Notes: generated by a model not told the origin, from the sequence alone. A stretch of DNA of 64,000 nt from an uncultured Alphaproteobacteria bacterium (GCA_910577095.1 CAJTLY010000007.1:47206-111205), one strand, 5' to 3'. Positions 42,554 to 51,768 are shown, numbered from the stretch's first letter. Translations and numbers: made by a program.

Positions 42554-43933
42554 ATGCGTCTGTTTAACATAATTTTAAAGGATATTCGAGACAAGGTGAA
42601 ATACTATATCAAAACCTTTGGCTGCCAGATGAACGTTTACGATTCTCAGCGCATTGCCCACATTCTGCAAAACATGGGACATACGGCTGCCGACGCCCCT
42701 GCGGATGCAGACATAATCATCTTCAACACTTGTCATATCCGCGAAAAAGCCGCCGAGAAACTGTTTTCCGATCTCGGACGCATTAATTTGATCAAAGAAG
42801 AACGTCAAGCCGCCGGCAAAGAAACAATCATCGGCGTCGTCGGCTGCGTTGTTCAGGCAGAAGACGAGCAAATCGCCAAACGCGCTCCCTTTGTCAATTT
42901 TGCCACCGGTCCGCTGACTTATTACCGTATTCCCGAAATTTTGGGCAAAATCGCGCAACAGAAAAATATTTGTCTGATTGACACCGAATTCACTTCGGAG
43001 AGCAAATTCGACCATCTGCCGCAAAACCGCGCCGAGGGCGGATGTTCCTATCTCGCCATTCAGGAAGGCTGCAACAATTTCTGCACCTATTGCATTGTTC
43101 CCTATACCCGCGGTGTCGAGACCTCGCGTCCGGTGGAGGAAGTGTTAAAAGAAGCCCGCCGGCTGGTCGAGACCGGAACTCTCGAAATCAACCTGTTGGG
43201 ACAAAACGTCAATGCCTATCACGGCGAAGACGCCGCCGGCCGGGAAAGAGACCTGGCCCATCTGCTGCGCCGTTTGGCGGAAATTGACGGCTTGCAACGT
43301 CTTCGTTACACCACTTCCTATCCTGCCGACGTCAACGACGACCTGATCGCCTGCCACCGGGATTTAAAAAAACTGATGCCTTACCTGCATTTGCCGCTGC
43401 AATCGGGTTCGGACCGCATCCTGAAGGCCATGAACCGTCGTCACAACCGCGGACAATATCTCGAAATTATCGCCAAACTGCGTGATGCCAACCCCGAACT
43501 GGGCTTCTCCTCCGATTTTATCGTCGGTTTTCCCGGTGAAACCGATCAAGATTTTGAAGCCACTCTCGACATGGTGGAACAAGTCGGCTATATTCAGGCG
43601 TTCTCATTTAAATACAGCCGCCGTGCCGGCACCCCGGCCGCGGTATATCCCGATCAGATTGACGAAAAAGTCAAATCGGAGCGTTTAAACATTTTACAGG
43701 AAAAATTATTTTCCCAACAGTTAAACTTTAATAAAGGATGTATCGGTAGAATTATGCCGGTACTCTTCGAGAGCAAAGGCAGAAAAAAGGGCCAGCTGTT
43801 CGGCAGAACCCCGTATATGCAAAATCTGCATGCCCGGGTTCCGGCCGAACTGATCAACCGCATTTTGCCGGTGCGCGTCACCGACGCCACTGCAAACTCG
43901 CTTGGCGGAACCGTTATTCAACAATCAGATTAA
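42554..43933 (+). CDS. miaB: tRNA-2-methylthio-N6-dimethylallyladenosine synthase
   Basis: A radical-SAM methylthiotransferase that adds a methylthio group to i6A37 of tRNAs reading UNN codons. It has the N-terminal cluster cysteines (TFGCQMN, NTCHIREKA, GCVVQAE), the radical-SAM motif GCNNFCTYCIVPYTRG near residue 160, and a C-terminal TRAM domain (about 385-455). I take the ATG at 42554, 6 bases after GAGG (459 residues); 42527 and a GTG at 42596 are alternatives. phoH follows after 10 bases. This begins the conserved alphaproteobacterial block. Confidence 0.96.
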   Translation: MRLFNIILKDIRDKVKYYIKTFGCQMNVYDSQRIAHILQNMGHTAADAPADADIIIFNTCHIREKAAEKLFSDLGRINLIKEERQAAGKETIIGVVGCVVQAEDEQIAKRAPFVNFATGPLTYYRIPEILGKIAQQKNICLIDTEFTSESKFDHLPQNRAEGGCSYLAIQEGCNNFCTYCIVPYTRGVETSRPVEEVLKEARRLVETGTLEINLLGQNVNAYHGEDAAGRERDLAHLLRRLAEIDGLQRLRYTTSYPADVNDDLIACHRDLKKLMPYLHLPLQSGSDRILKAMNRRHNRGQYLEIIAKLRDANPELGFSSDFIVGFPGETDQDFEATLDMVEQVGYIQAFSFKYSRRAGTPAAVYPDQIDEKVKSERLNILQEKLFSQQLNFNKGCIGRIMPVLFESKGRKKGQLFGRTPYMQNLHARVPAELINRILPVRVTDATANSLGGTVIQQSD

Positions 43934-43943
43934 AGGTGCAATT

Positions 43944-44924
43944 ATGGCAGAAACAGAATTAGAACTTTTTAATAATCAATTGGTTCAGCAGCTTGTCGGC
44001 CCGCAGGACGGCAACCTGAAAATCATTGAAGAGGCTTTGAACGTCGAAATTGCCACTTTCGGCAATCATATTCACATCAAAGGCAACGACGAAGCCGTCG
44101 GTCAGGCCAAAAGCGCCATCGATTCCCTTTATTCAAAAGTCAGCCGCGGCATTGAAATCGGCGATCAGGAAGTGCGCGCCGCCGTCCGCATCAGCGGTGC
44201 CGAAACCGACCAAAAGCCGAAAATCAATATCGACGAAATTGTTTTGAAAACCAAAAAACGTCATATCTATCCGCGCTCGGCCACACAGGCACAATATATT
44301 GTCGAAATGATGAATAACGAACTGGTTTTCGGCCTCGGACCCGCCGGCACCGGTAAGACCTATTTGGCGGTGGCACTGGCCGTTACCATGATGTTGGAAG
44401 GAGCGATCGACAAAATCATCCTTTCGCGTCCGGCCGTGGAAGCCGGCGAAAACCTCGGTTTTCTGCCCGGAGACCTTAAAGACAAGGTCGACCCTTACCT
44501 GCGCCCCCTTTACGACGCTCTGTATGAAATGCTTCCGGCCGAACAGGTCGATAAAAAATTGGCTGCCGGCGAAATCGAAATTGCACCGCTGGCGTTTATG
44601 CGCGGCCGCACGCTTTCCAACGCTTTTGTCATTCTGGACGAAGCCCAGAACACCACGCCGATGCAGATGAAAATGTTTCTGACCCGCCTCGGTGAAAATT
44701 CCCGCATGGTCGTTAACGGCGACTTAAGCCAGGTCGACCTGCCGCGGGGCGTTATCTCAGGTCTTCGGGACGCGCTGGACACCTTGCATAATGTCAAAGG
44801 AATCGGTTCCGTCACCTTCAGCGCCAACGACGTTGTCCGTCACGGACTGGTTGCCAAAATCGTCCGCGCTTACGAACAGAAAAATCATCAGGAAGAAAAA
44901 CAGAATCATGAAAACAACAATTAA
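43944..44924 (+). CDS. PhoH-family ATPase (YbeZ)
   Basis: A 326-residue PhoH/YbeZ protein with an N-terminal KH-like segment (about residues 20-75) and an ATPase domain: Walker A GLGPAGTGKTYLAV near 136, KVDPYLRPLYDALYE near 190, and Walker B FVILDEAQNTTPMQMK near 233. YbeZ works with YbeY in ribosome and rRNA quality control. The ATG at 43944 follows AAAGGTG. ybeY begins inside its last 17 bases. Confidence 0.96.
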   Translation: MAETELELFNNQLVQQLVGPQDGNLKIIEEALNVEIATFGNHIHIKGNDEAVGQAKSAIDSLYSKVSRGIEIGDQEVRAAVRISGAETDQKPKINIDEIVLKTKKRHIYPRSATQAQYIVEMMNNELVFGLGPAGTGKTYLAVALAVTMMLEGAIDKIILSRPAVEAGENLGFLPGDLKDKVDPYLRPLYDALYEMLPAEQVDKKLAAGEIEIAPLAFMRGRTLSNAFVILDEAQNTTPMQMKMFLTRLGENSRMVVNGDLSQVDLPRGVISGLRDALDTLHNVKGIGSVTFSANDVVRHGLVAKIVRAYEQKNHQEEKQNHENNN

Positions 44925-45417
44925 CCTGACCTTCGGCGACGAAAACTGGAGCAGCCGCCTGCCCGATGCCGCGGCCTTATCCGCCGCGGTCTTCGAAAAG
45001 GTCATTGCCGAACTGAAACCCGGTTTTTTGGACGGCAAGTCGGAGGTTTGCCTCAATTTGGAACTTGGAAACGATGAAGAAATCCGCTGTCTTAACCGCG
45101 AATTTCGCCAAATTGACAAACCGACCAACATTCTTTCCTTTGCCAACCTCGACGATGACGATTTTTTTGAGACACTGCCGCAAACGGAAGAAGTTGAGCT
45201 CGGTGATATCATCATTGCGCGGGAAACAATGGAAAACCAGAGCCTTGAACAGGAAATCAGTTTTAATGACCATTATGTACACATTTTAATTCACGGCATT
45301 TTGCATCTGTTGGGCTATGACCATATTGAAGAAGCGGACCGGCTTGAAATGGAAGCTGTGGAAACCCGTCTGCTGCACGGTTTCGGTATTGCCGATCCTT
45401 ATGAGGAGAAAGCCTGA
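44908..45417 (+). CDS. ybeY: Endoribonuclease YbeY
   Basis: A 169-residue zinc metalloprotein needed for 16S rRNA 3'-end maturation and ribosome quality control. The zinc motif HGILHLLGYDH is at residues about 126-136 (H3xH5xH pattern), and LNREFRQIDKPTNILSF near 59 is the other signature. I chose the ATG at 44908, which overlaps phoH by 17 bases. The next gene starts 2 bases after its stop. Confidence 0.96.
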   Translation: MKTTINLTFGDENWSSRLPDAAALSAAVFEKVIAELKPGFLDGKSEVCLNLELGNDEEIRCLNREFRQIDKPTNILSFANLDDDDFFETLPQTEEVELGDIIIARETMENQSLEQEISFNDHYVHILIHGILHLLGYDHIEEADRLEMEAVETRLLHGFGIADPYEEKA

Positions 45418-45419
45418 AA

Positions 45420-46292
45420 ATGAACGATATCCCTCACGGTTTGGGCAGTTACTTTAAAAAACTGTTCACCACTCACGCCAACAACGAAGACGTGCGCGAA
45501 ACCATTGAAGATCTGATCGAAGAGGCCGGTTCGGGTGATGACGGTTTCAGCCCTCACGAGCAGCAATTGTTTAACAACTTGCTCTACCTCAAAGACAAAA
45601 AAGTCTGCCGGGTAATGATTCCGCGCGCCGACATTGTCGCTTTTCAGCAAAACGGAACCGTCGAAGAACTGGCGCGGCTGATGGTCGAAAAAGGCCATTC
45701 GCGCATTCCGGTTTACGGCGAATCTCTGGATGACGTTACCGGTGTTCTTCACATTATTGACCTCGCAAAATGTTTATTGAGAGGGGACGGTAAAATGCCG
45801 GTTGCACAAATTGCGGCACCCAACCTCAAAATCGTTTCGCCGGACAGTCTGGTTCCCGATCTGCTGCAGGAAATGCAGCAGGAAAAGACCCATATGGCGA
45901 TGGTGATGGACGAATACGGCGGTTTGTGCGGTCTGATTACGATTGAAGATCTGCTGGAAGAAATCGTCGGCGATATCGAAGACGAGTATGACCTGGAACA
46001 GGATCCGGTGATCTCTCTTCAGGAAAACGGCATTTACGTTGCCGACGCCAAAGCGCCGTTGGAAGACGTCGAAGAAAGGACCGGCATCAGCCTGTTTAAG
46101 GATGATTGGGAAGAAGAAGAAAGCAGCGTCGATACCATCGGCGGCTACGTCTTTCAGTTGGCGCAAAGAATTCCGGGACACGGCGAAATCGTTAACGGTC
46201 CTACCGGAATCCGATTTAAAATTCTGGAAGCGGACCCCAACCGCATCAAGAAAATCATGATTATTACCACTCCCTCCGCAACAGGTGAATAG
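45420..46292 (+). CDS. CBS-domain protein, TlyC/CorC family
   Basis: A 290-residue cytosolic protein with two CBS domains (about residues 65-190: VMIPRADIVAFQ, HSRIPVYGES, ... MAMVMDEYGGLCGLITIEDLLEEIVGDIEDE) and the C-terminal CorC/HlyC domain (about 205-285). There is no DUF21 membrane part. Proteins of this kind (TlyC/YbeX, often labelled hemolysin) stand beside ybeY and lnt in many Proteobacteria; YbeX has been linked to ribosome metabolism and magnesium. It is in the phoH-ybeY unit, and lnt follows almost at once. Confidence 0.94.
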   Translation: MNDIPHGLGSYFKKLFTTHANNEDVRETIEDLIEEAGSGDDGFSPHEQQLFNNLLYLKDKKVCRVMIPRADIVAFQQNGTVEELARLMVEKGHSRIPVYGESLDDVTGVLHIIDLAKCLLRGDGKMPVAQIAAPNLKIVSPDSLVPDLLQEMQQEKTHMAMVMDEYGGLCGLITIEDLLEEIVGDIEDEYDLEQDPVISLQENGIYVADAKAPLEDVEERTGISLFKDDWEEEESSVDTIGGYVFQLAQRIPGHGEIVNGPTGIRFKILEADPNRIKKIMIITTPSATGE

Positions 46293-46293
46293 A

Positions 46294-47826
46294 ATGCCCG
46301 GCAAGCTGGCACAATATCCCAAAACCACAGCCTTTGTTCTCGGCTGTCTGTCCGTGGCCGCGTTGCCGCCCTATTACCTGCTGCCGTTTCTGATAATTTC
46401 TTTCAGCGGCCTGCTGATTATGCTGGAGCAAACTTCTTCAGCAAAAAAATCGTTTATGCTCGGCTACTGGTTTGGTTTCGGTCATTATGCCTGCGGTTTT
46501 TTCTGGGTCACCAACGCCTTGATGCTCGACCTGCCGCGCTTGGGCTGGCTGATCCCGCTGGTTTTTGTCGGCAGCGGGGGGTTCTTCGGTTTGTTCACCG
46601 CTTTCCCGGCTTTGTTTTGCAGCCGCTTCAAAACCTTTTGGGCCAAGCTGCCGGCCTTTGCCGCGGCATGGACCGTTTTTGAGTGGTTACGGAGTTTTGT
46701 TTTGACCGGTTTTCCGTGGAACCTTCTCGGTACGGTATGGAGTTTCAGCAATGCGGCCATTCAGGCCGCCTCATGCTTCGGAACCTACGGTCTGTCGCTG
46801 CTGACCGTTTTTGCGGCCGCGGCACCGGGATTCTTATTTTTCGGCCGCAACCGCAAAGCGGCGATTCTGGCTGTTTCAATTCCGATTCTTGTCTCCGGAT
46901 TTTTGTTCGGTTACGGAACCTGGCGGCTCAGCCTCTATCCCGATGACCGCTTTTCAGAAATAAAAGTCCGGATTGTCCAGCCGGCAATTCCTCAGCAAAT
47001 GAAATGGCAGCCGGAAATGCTCGAACAAAATTTGCAAACATACGTAAATATGTCGCGGTCTGCCGCCGACGATTCCGAGCGCCTGTTCAATCCTGATTTG
47101 GTCATTTGGGGCGAAACGGCAACGCCGTTTGTCCTCCGGCTGGAGCCGCAATATCTGGAGATGCTGTTGCCGGCCGTTCCGCCGCAAGGATTTCTGATCA
47201 CCGGTATCCTCGACTATGATTATGACGGTGAAAAATGGCGCCCGTTAAATGCCATGCAGGCCTTTGACCGCAATGGAATTGTCGCCTCTTATGCCAAATC
47301 GCATTTGGTTCCGTTCGGCGAATATATCCCGCTGCGCCGCTACCTTCCCGACCGCCTGAAACCGGTTACCAACGTCATTGCCGACTTCATGCCGGGAAAC
47401 GGCGTTGAAACCATACGGCTGCCCGGCATCCCGCCGTTCGGCGTCTTGATCTGTTACGAGATCATTTTTCCCGCCGAAGTTGCTGACAATGCCGACCGTC
47501 CTCAATGGCTGATCAATCTGACCAACGACGGCTGGTACGGCGACAGTGCCGGCCCGCGTCAACATCTGGTTGCAACTCGGATGCGCGCCGTTGAAGAAGG
47601 ATTGACAATTGTTCGCGCAGCCAACTCGGGCATCAGTGCCCTGATTTCCAAAACGGGAAACGTCATCAGACAACTTCCGCTCAATGTTTCCGAGACTTTA
47701 GACGTTTATCTGCCTCAGTCTTTATCTATTGATACTTGGTATAAAAAGTACCACAACTTTCCGGTATTGTTTCTTTGCCTTCTCGGCATCGTTTCAGCCG
47801 TTATTTTAGATCGCAAACGCCATTAA
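46294..47826 (+). CDS. lnt: Apolipoprotein N-acyltransferase
   Basis: A 510-residue inner-membrane enzyme that adds the third acyl chain to the N-terminal cysteine of lipoproteins. The first half has about six membrane helices (residues 20-215). The second is a nitrilase-like domain with the catalytic triad in WGETATPF (Glu), AKSHLVPFGEYIPLR (Lys) and VLICYEIIFP (Cys). A final helix is at about 480-500. I start at the ATG at 46294, 1 base after the preceding stop; AGGTG lies upstream. Confidence 0.96.
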   Translation: MPGKLAQYPKTTAFVLGCLSVAALPPYYLLPFLIISFSGLLIMLEQTSSAKKSFMLGYWFGFGHYACGFFWVTNALMLDLPRLGWLIPLVFVGSGGFFGLFTAFPALFCSRFKTFWAKLPAFAAAWTVFEWLRSFVLTGFPWNLLGTVWSFSNAAIQAASCFGTYGLSLLTVFAAAAPGFLFFGRNRKAAILAVSIPILVSGFLFGYGTWRLSLYPDDRFSEIKVRIVQPAIPQQMKWQPEMLEQNLQTYVNMSRSAADDSERLFNPDLVIWGETATPFVLRLEPQYLEMLLPAVPPQGFLITGILDYDYDGEKWRPLNAMQAFDRNGIVASYAKSHLVPFGEYIPLRRYLPDRLKPVTNVIADFMPGNGVETIRLPGIPPFGVLICYEIIFPAEVADNADRPQWLINLTNDGWYGDSAGPRQHLVATRMRAVEEGLTIVRAANSGISALISKTGNVIRQLPLNVSETLDVYLPQSLSIDTWYKKYHNFPVLFLCLLGIVSAVILDRKRH

Positions 47827-47878
47827 CCTCTTGTTTTTATAAAGAAATACAAGGGTGCCTTCGGCCCATCTAATTGTC

Positions 47879-47931
47879 TATATAAAATATTATATAAAAA
47901 TATTGACATTAACCACTAAAAATTGCAATAT
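47879..47931 (+). promoter_or_regulatory. Promoter region of the XRE regulator, with direct repeats
   Basis: TTGACA (47903-47908) is perfect; the matching -10 at 17 bases (CAATAT, 47926-47931) is weak. Just upstream stand two near-identical A/T direct repeats (47879-47890 and 47891-47903, TATATAAAATAT-like). The regulator may bind them to control itself, which is inference. Confidence 0.4.
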
Positions 47932-47955
47932 GTGGATAGACTTTTGTGGAGCTAT

Positions 47956-48480
47956 ATGATGAACATGACTAAATCAAAGAAGGCCAGCCGCGGCCGGACG
48001 CCTAACGGACAACCAAATCCGATTGATGTCCATGTCGGCAACCGCATCCGGTTACGCCGGACATTGCTCGGATATTCTCAGGAAAAATTAGCCTCTCTGC
48101 TGGGCCTTACATTTCAACAGGTTCAGAAATATGAGCGCGGTAACAACCGCGTCGGCGCAAGTCGTCTGTGGGATATCGGCAACGTTCTGAACGTGCCGAT
48201 CAACTTCTTCTACGAAGATATGGATAAGGAAGTTGCCCAACAAAGTCCGCGCGTTTTCAGTTCTCCCGAAACCGCAATGTGTTTTGAAGAAAACTATCAG
48301 GAAATTGATATGGACCCGATGAAGCGTCAGGAAACGCTGGAACTGGTCAAAGCATATTATCGCATTCCCAACCGCAAAGCGGCAAAACATCTTTTTGATC
48401 TGATCATTACCATGTCAAAAACCACTTTCAATCGGGATGACGACGAGAACGAGAACGAAATCGAAGTCGAAGACGAATAA
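47956..48480 (+). CDS. XRE-family transcriptional regulator
   Basis: A 174-residue DNA-binding protein with a Cro/CI helix-turn-helix at about residues 25-80 (VGNRIRLRRTLLGYSQEKLASLLGLT in pattern, FQQVQKYERGNNRVGASRL). Alphaproteobacteria carry this regulator type between lnt and metK. The C-terminal half includes MDPMKRQETLELVKAYYRI and ends in an acidic stretch. Start: ATG at 47956, behind GTGGAG; a following ATG is possible. Its targets are unknown. Confidence 0.9.
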   Translation: MMNMTKSKKASRGRTPNGQPNPIDVHVGNRIRLRRTLLGYSQEKLASLLGLTFQQVQKYERGNNRVGASRLWDIGNVLNVPINFFYEDMDKEVAQQSPRVFSSPETAMCFEENYQEIDMDPMKRQETLELVKAYYRIPNRKAAKHLFDLIITMSKTTFNRDDDENENEIEVEDE

Positions 48481-48504
48481 ATCAAAATACACACATCTTA
48501 AAAA

Positions 48505-48535
48505 AAAAAGCTGGCATTTTGAACGCCGGCTTTTT
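48505..48535 (+). terminator. Terminator after the XRE regulator
   Basis: AAAAAGCTGGC (48505-48515) pairs with GCCGGCTTTTT (48525-48535) with one G-U pair. Confidence 0.85.
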
Positions 48536-48578
48536 ATTATGCGCAAAAAGACACTAAAACAAATACGAAAGAATCACG

Positions 48579-49721
48579 ATGAGCTACCTTTTTACCAGTG
48601 AAGCCGTTTCGGCCGGACATCCTGACAAAATATGCGATCAAATTTCCGACACCCTGCTCGATTTGCATCTGCAGGCAGATCCTTGCGCCCATACGGCTAT
48701 TGAAACCATGGCCACCACCAACCGGGTAATCATTGCCGGCGAAACACTGAGCAGGAACCCCGTAGATCCTGAGACGGCAGAAGAAACGGTCCGTACTTTA
48801 ATTAAAAAAATCGGCTATGATCAGCCCGGGTTCAGCTACAAAAACCTGCAAATCGACAACCTTCTCCATTGCCAATCGGCTGACATTGCCAACGGCATCA
48901 AAGATTGCGGCGCCGGAGATCAGGGAATTATGTTTGGCTATGCCAAAAAAGAAACCGGTTTTGAAACCTGTTACATGCCGATGGCCATTTACTTGGCCAA
49001 CCGGTTGCTGACCAACTTGCGTCAGGCCGCCTTGCCGGGACTGGAACCCGATGCCAAATCGCAGGTCACGCTCGAGTATGACGATCAAAACCGGGTTTGC
49101 AGAGTCGGCTCGGTTGTTTTATCCACCCAGCACAGCGAGCATTTGTCTCTGGAAGAAGTTCGGGAACTGGTTTTGCCGATCATCCGCCGCAGCATTCCGG
49201 AAACGCTTTTTTCCGATGACATTCGGCTGCTGATCAATCCGGCCGGACGTTTTGTCATCGGCGGACCTGACGGTGACTGCGGCCTTACCGGACGCAAAAT
49301 CGTTGCTGATACCTACGGCGGTTATGCGCCTCACGGCGGCGGAGCTTTTTCGGGAAAAGATCCCAGCAAGGTTGACCGTTCGGCAGCTTACATGATGCGC
49401 TATTTGGCAAAGAATATCGTTGCCTCCGGAATTGCCGACGAGTGTCTGTTGCAGGTTTCTTACGCCATCGGCAAAAAAGAACCGTTGTCGTTGTATATTG
49501 ACTGCAAAGGAACCGCCAAGGTTGACCAACAAAAGATTTTGCAAAAAATTTCCGAGTTGGCGGACCTGACGCCGGCCGGCATTATCCGCCGTCTTCGGCT
49601 TTGCCGTCCGATCTACGCATCTTCTGCCGCTTACGGGCATTTTGGACGTCTTCCGGGCGAAAACGGTGAATTTTCATGGGAAGAAACCGATTTAAGCAAG
49701 GAACTCGCCTCATGTTTTTAG
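48579..49721 (+). CDS. metK: S-adenosylmethionine synthetase
   Basis: A 380-residue enzyme that makes SAM from ATP and methionine. Motifs: AGHPDKICDQISD (residue 12), the ATP-binding GAGDQGIMFGYA near 109, IGGPDGDCGLTGRKIVADTYGG near 227, and GGGAFSGKDPSKVDRSAAY near 248. The length is typical. It supplies SAM used by miaB and trmB of the same block. Its end overlaps trmB by 10 bases. Confidence 0.98.
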   Translation: MSYLFTSEAVSAGHPDKICDQISDTLLDLHLQADPCAHTAIETMATTNRVIIAGETLSRNPVDPETAEETVRTLIKKIGYDQPGFSYKNLQIDNLLHCQSADIANGIKDCGAGDQGIMFGYAKKETGFETCYMPMAIYLANRLLTNLRQAALPGLEPDAKSQVTLEYDDQNRVCRVGSVVLSTQHSEHLSLEEVRELVLPIIRRSIPETLFSDDIRLLINPAGRFVIGGPDGDCGLTGRKIVADTYGGYAPHGGGAFSGKDPSKVDRSAAYMMRYLAKNIVASGIADECLLQVSYAIGKKEPLSLYIDCKGTAKVDQQKILQKISELADLTPAGIIRRLRLCRPIYASSAAYGHFGRLPGENGEFSWEETDLSKELASCF

Positions 49722-50425
49722 ATGACAAGCCTCAGTTCTTCGGGCGCCGCAAAGGACGCCGCATCCGCAAGGCCAAAACCGCATTGTTGGAAAGCTTTTT
49801 GCCGCAGGTAGCCCTCAATCCCCGACAACCGTTGCAATTCGGTGCCGAAGTCCGTCAAGTTTGTTTGGAAATCGGCTTCGGCGACGGCGCGCATTTGGCA
49901 GGAATTGCGGCTGCCAACCCGAATATCGGTTATATCGGCGCCGAAGTTTTTCAAAACGGGGTTGCCAACCTCCTCAGTTTGCTGACCGGCATCAAAGAAG
50001 GGGCGGAAATTTGCGATGAAATTAATCTGCTGCCCGGACGCACCGACAATATCCGCGTATACGGCGACGACATTCGGCTGTTATTTCCGCTGCTGCCGGC
50101 CCAATCACTCGACAAAGTGTTTTTATTGTTTCCGGATCCGTGGCCAAAAAAACGTCACGAAAACCGCCGTTTTGTTAATCCCGACAATTTGAAACAACTG
50201 GCACGGATCTTAAAAAAAGGCGGAATTCTGCAAATTGCCACCGACCATCCGGTTTACAAACGCTGGGTACTGCAACAACTCGGACGCCATCCCGATTTTC
50301 GTTGGACCGCCGCCTGCGGCAACGACTGGAAACGTCAGCCTGCCGATTGGGTCGAAACCAAATATCAGCGCAAAGCCATCCGTGAAGGACGCCGCCCCGT
50401 CTTTTTCGAATTTGAGCGCCGATAA
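49712..50425 (+). CDS. trmB: tRNA (guanine-N7-)-methyltransferase
   Basis: A 237-residue SAM-dependent enzyme that methylates G46 of tRNA. It has the SAM-binding VCLEIGFGDGAHLAGIA near residue 52, IGAEVFQNGVANLL near 78, and the family signature LFPDPWPKKRHENRRFV near 144, with ETKYQRKAIREGR near the end. The ATG at 49712 lies inside metK, so the two are probably translationally coupled. It is convergent with queH. Confidence 0.96.
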   Translation: MFLDDKPQFFGRRKGRRIRKAKTALLESFLPQVALNPRQPLQFGAEVRQVCLEIGFGDGAHLAGIAAANPNIGYIGAEVFQNGVANLLSLLTGIKEGAEICDEINLLPGRTDNIRVYGDDIRLLFPLLPAQSLDKVFLLFPDPWPKKRHENRRFVNPDNLKQLARILKKGGILQIATDHPVYKRWVLQQLGRHPDFRWTAACGNDWKRQPADWVETKYQRKAIREGRRPVFFEFERR

Positions 50426-50444
50426 TAAAAGCAGCGTAAAGATT

Positions 50445-50975
50445 TTAAACCAAGCGCGGTTTGCAACCGCAATAATCCTGAGAATACAGTCCGAGCTGTT
50501 TGATCAGGGCCTGTCGCCGTTCCTGCATACCGCCCTTGCGTCCTTCCACGGCAACATAAGCTACGCCGGTTTCTGCCGAAGCTTTGGCGGCCGCCCGATT
50601 GACTTGTTCCAAATTTTTATAGCGCGAAACCCCGAGAACGGAAGCGACGGCATCAAATCCGCCTGTTTTGGCATATTCCATCGCCCGTTTCAAACGCATA
50701 TAAAAACAAATGTCACACCGGTGCCCGCGTTCGGGTTCGTTTTCCAACCCCTTGATCAGCGAACACCAGCGGAAATTATCATACTCAAGCTCAATAAACG
50801 GCACCTGCCATTGCCGGCACAGACGGCGGTTCTCTTCTTTTCTCTTTTCATATTCTGCTGCCGGAACAATATTAGGATTGTAAAAAAGTACCGAAAAATC
50901 GGTTCCTTCCTGCGCCATTTTCTCAATCACGGCACAAGAACAAGGCGCACAGCATGACAAAAGTAAAATTTTCAT
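50445..50975 (-). CDS. queH: Epoxyqueuosine reductase QueH
   Basis: A 176-residue iron-sulfur enzyme that reduces epoxyqueuosine to queuosine in the tRNA wobble position without vitamin B12, an alternative to QueG. The N-terminal LLLSCCAPCSCAV holds the CC and CxxC cysteines, and the C-terminal pair of motifs is GHRCDICFYMRL near residue 88 and DYCGCKP near 168. The ATG at 50975 is preferred to a TTG at 50987. QueH is common in anaerobes and Firmicutes. Confidence 0.93.
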   Translation of the reverse strand: MKILLLSCCAPCSCAVIEKMAQEGTDFSVLFYNPNIVPAAEYEKRKEENRRLCRQWQVPFIELEYDNFRWCSLIKGLENEPERGHRCDICFYMRLKRAMEYAKTGGFDAVASVLGVSRYKNLEQVNRAAAKASAETGVAYVAVEGRKGGMQERRQALIKQLGLYSQDYCGCKPRLV

Positions 50976-51018
50976 CTCTTTATCCAAACATTTTTACCTT
51001 TTATAGCATAAATACTTT

Positions 51019-51059
51019 AAAAAGCAAGAAGCCCGGGCACACGGGCGCGGGCTTCTTGC
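51019..51059 (-). terminator. Terminator of the macro-domain gene
   Basis: A perfect 12-bp stem GCAAGAAGCCCG (51024-51035) with CGGGCTTCTTGC (51048-51059); on the minus strand five Ts follow. It lies after the 51085 gene. Confidence 0.85.
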
Positions 51060-51084
51060 ATTAAGACTTTGACCGTCAGGGGGA

Positions 51085-51684
51085 TCAGTCGGCTTTTCGC
51101 ATCAGCTTGTCACGGTTGAGCTGATTCCAGGTATCCAGCTCCCGATTGAGGTAAGCGGAATATTCCTTCGTTTCCATGACATGGTTAAAGGCGGCAAACG
51201 CATTGTCGCTTTTGAACACGCAGATGCTGACTTTTTTCAGACATCCTTGGGCGTACTCCTGATAGCTTTCAATTGCCGAAAGCATTGCTTTGGCCGATTT
51301 TTTGAAACCGAGACTTCCGCTTTTTCCGGTCCCGAGAGCAGAAACGGCGATTGACGAAAGCCCCTGTTTTTCGGCTTCTGCCAGGGCCGAGAAAGTCGCC
51401 AGTTGAACCATGTTGAAAGCTTCGGCTTCCGGAACGCCGAGCAAAGAGAGGTTGATCAGTTTGACACCTTTGCGGCCTTTGGTGGTCAGCGCGTATCCGT
51501 AAGGAAGGCGCATTTGACGGGCGGCGATCGCATAATCGAGGAGTCCGCGATAATGACCGCCGTGAGATACGATTCCGGCAACACCGGTCAGACACATATT
51601 GTCGGCGAACTGCGGAACGACAATACCTTTGGCTCCCAGAGCAAGGATATTACACTTCCTGATTTTTACATCAATTTCGTTCAT
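51085..51684 (-). CDS. Macro-domain protein
   Basis: A 199-residue protein whose first 165 residues form a macro domain: VKIRKCNILALGAKGIVVPQF at the start, GVAGIVSHGGHYRGLLDY near 35, and SALGTGKSGSLGF near 116, the two loops that hold ADP-ribose. Macro domains bind or hydrolyse ADP-ribose derivatives; the exact activity cannot be told. The C-terminal helix is charged (LNRDKLMRKAD). The start is the ATG at 51684, with no clear ribosome site. A strong promoter covered by an inverted repeat lies upstream, suggesting tight control. Confidence 0.85.
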   Translation of the reverse strand: MNEIDVKIRKCNILALGAKGIVVPQFADNMCLTGVAGIVSHGGHYRGLLDYAIAARQMRLPYGYALTTKGRKGVKLINLSLLGVPEAEAFNMVQLATFSALAEAEKQGLSSIAVSALGTGKSGSLGFKKSAKAMLSAIESYQEYAQGCLKKVSICVFKSDNAFAAFNHVMETKEYSAYLNRELDTWNQLNRDKLMRKAD

Positions 51685-51723
51685 AAGCAAAAATGATTAA
51701 GTTAATAATTGAAAATCGCACTT

Positions 51724-51752
51724 AATATAGGTGGGCGTCACAATTTTGTCAA
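51724..51752 (-). promoter_or_regulatory. Strong sigma-70-like promoter of the macro-domain gene
   Basis: On the minus strand TTGACA (51747-51752), exactly 17 bases, and TATATT (51724-51729), about 40 bases before the start codon. It is the best promoter match in the window. Confidence 0.75.
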
Positions 51753-51768
51753 ATATTTTCTGACAAAA
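51744..51768. promoter_or_regulatory. Inverted repeat over the -35 box, possible operator
   Basis: TTTTGTCA (51744-51751) and TGACAAAA (51761-51768), a perfect 8-base inverted repeat with 9 bases between, overlapping the -35 of the macro-domain promoter. Confidence 0.55.
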
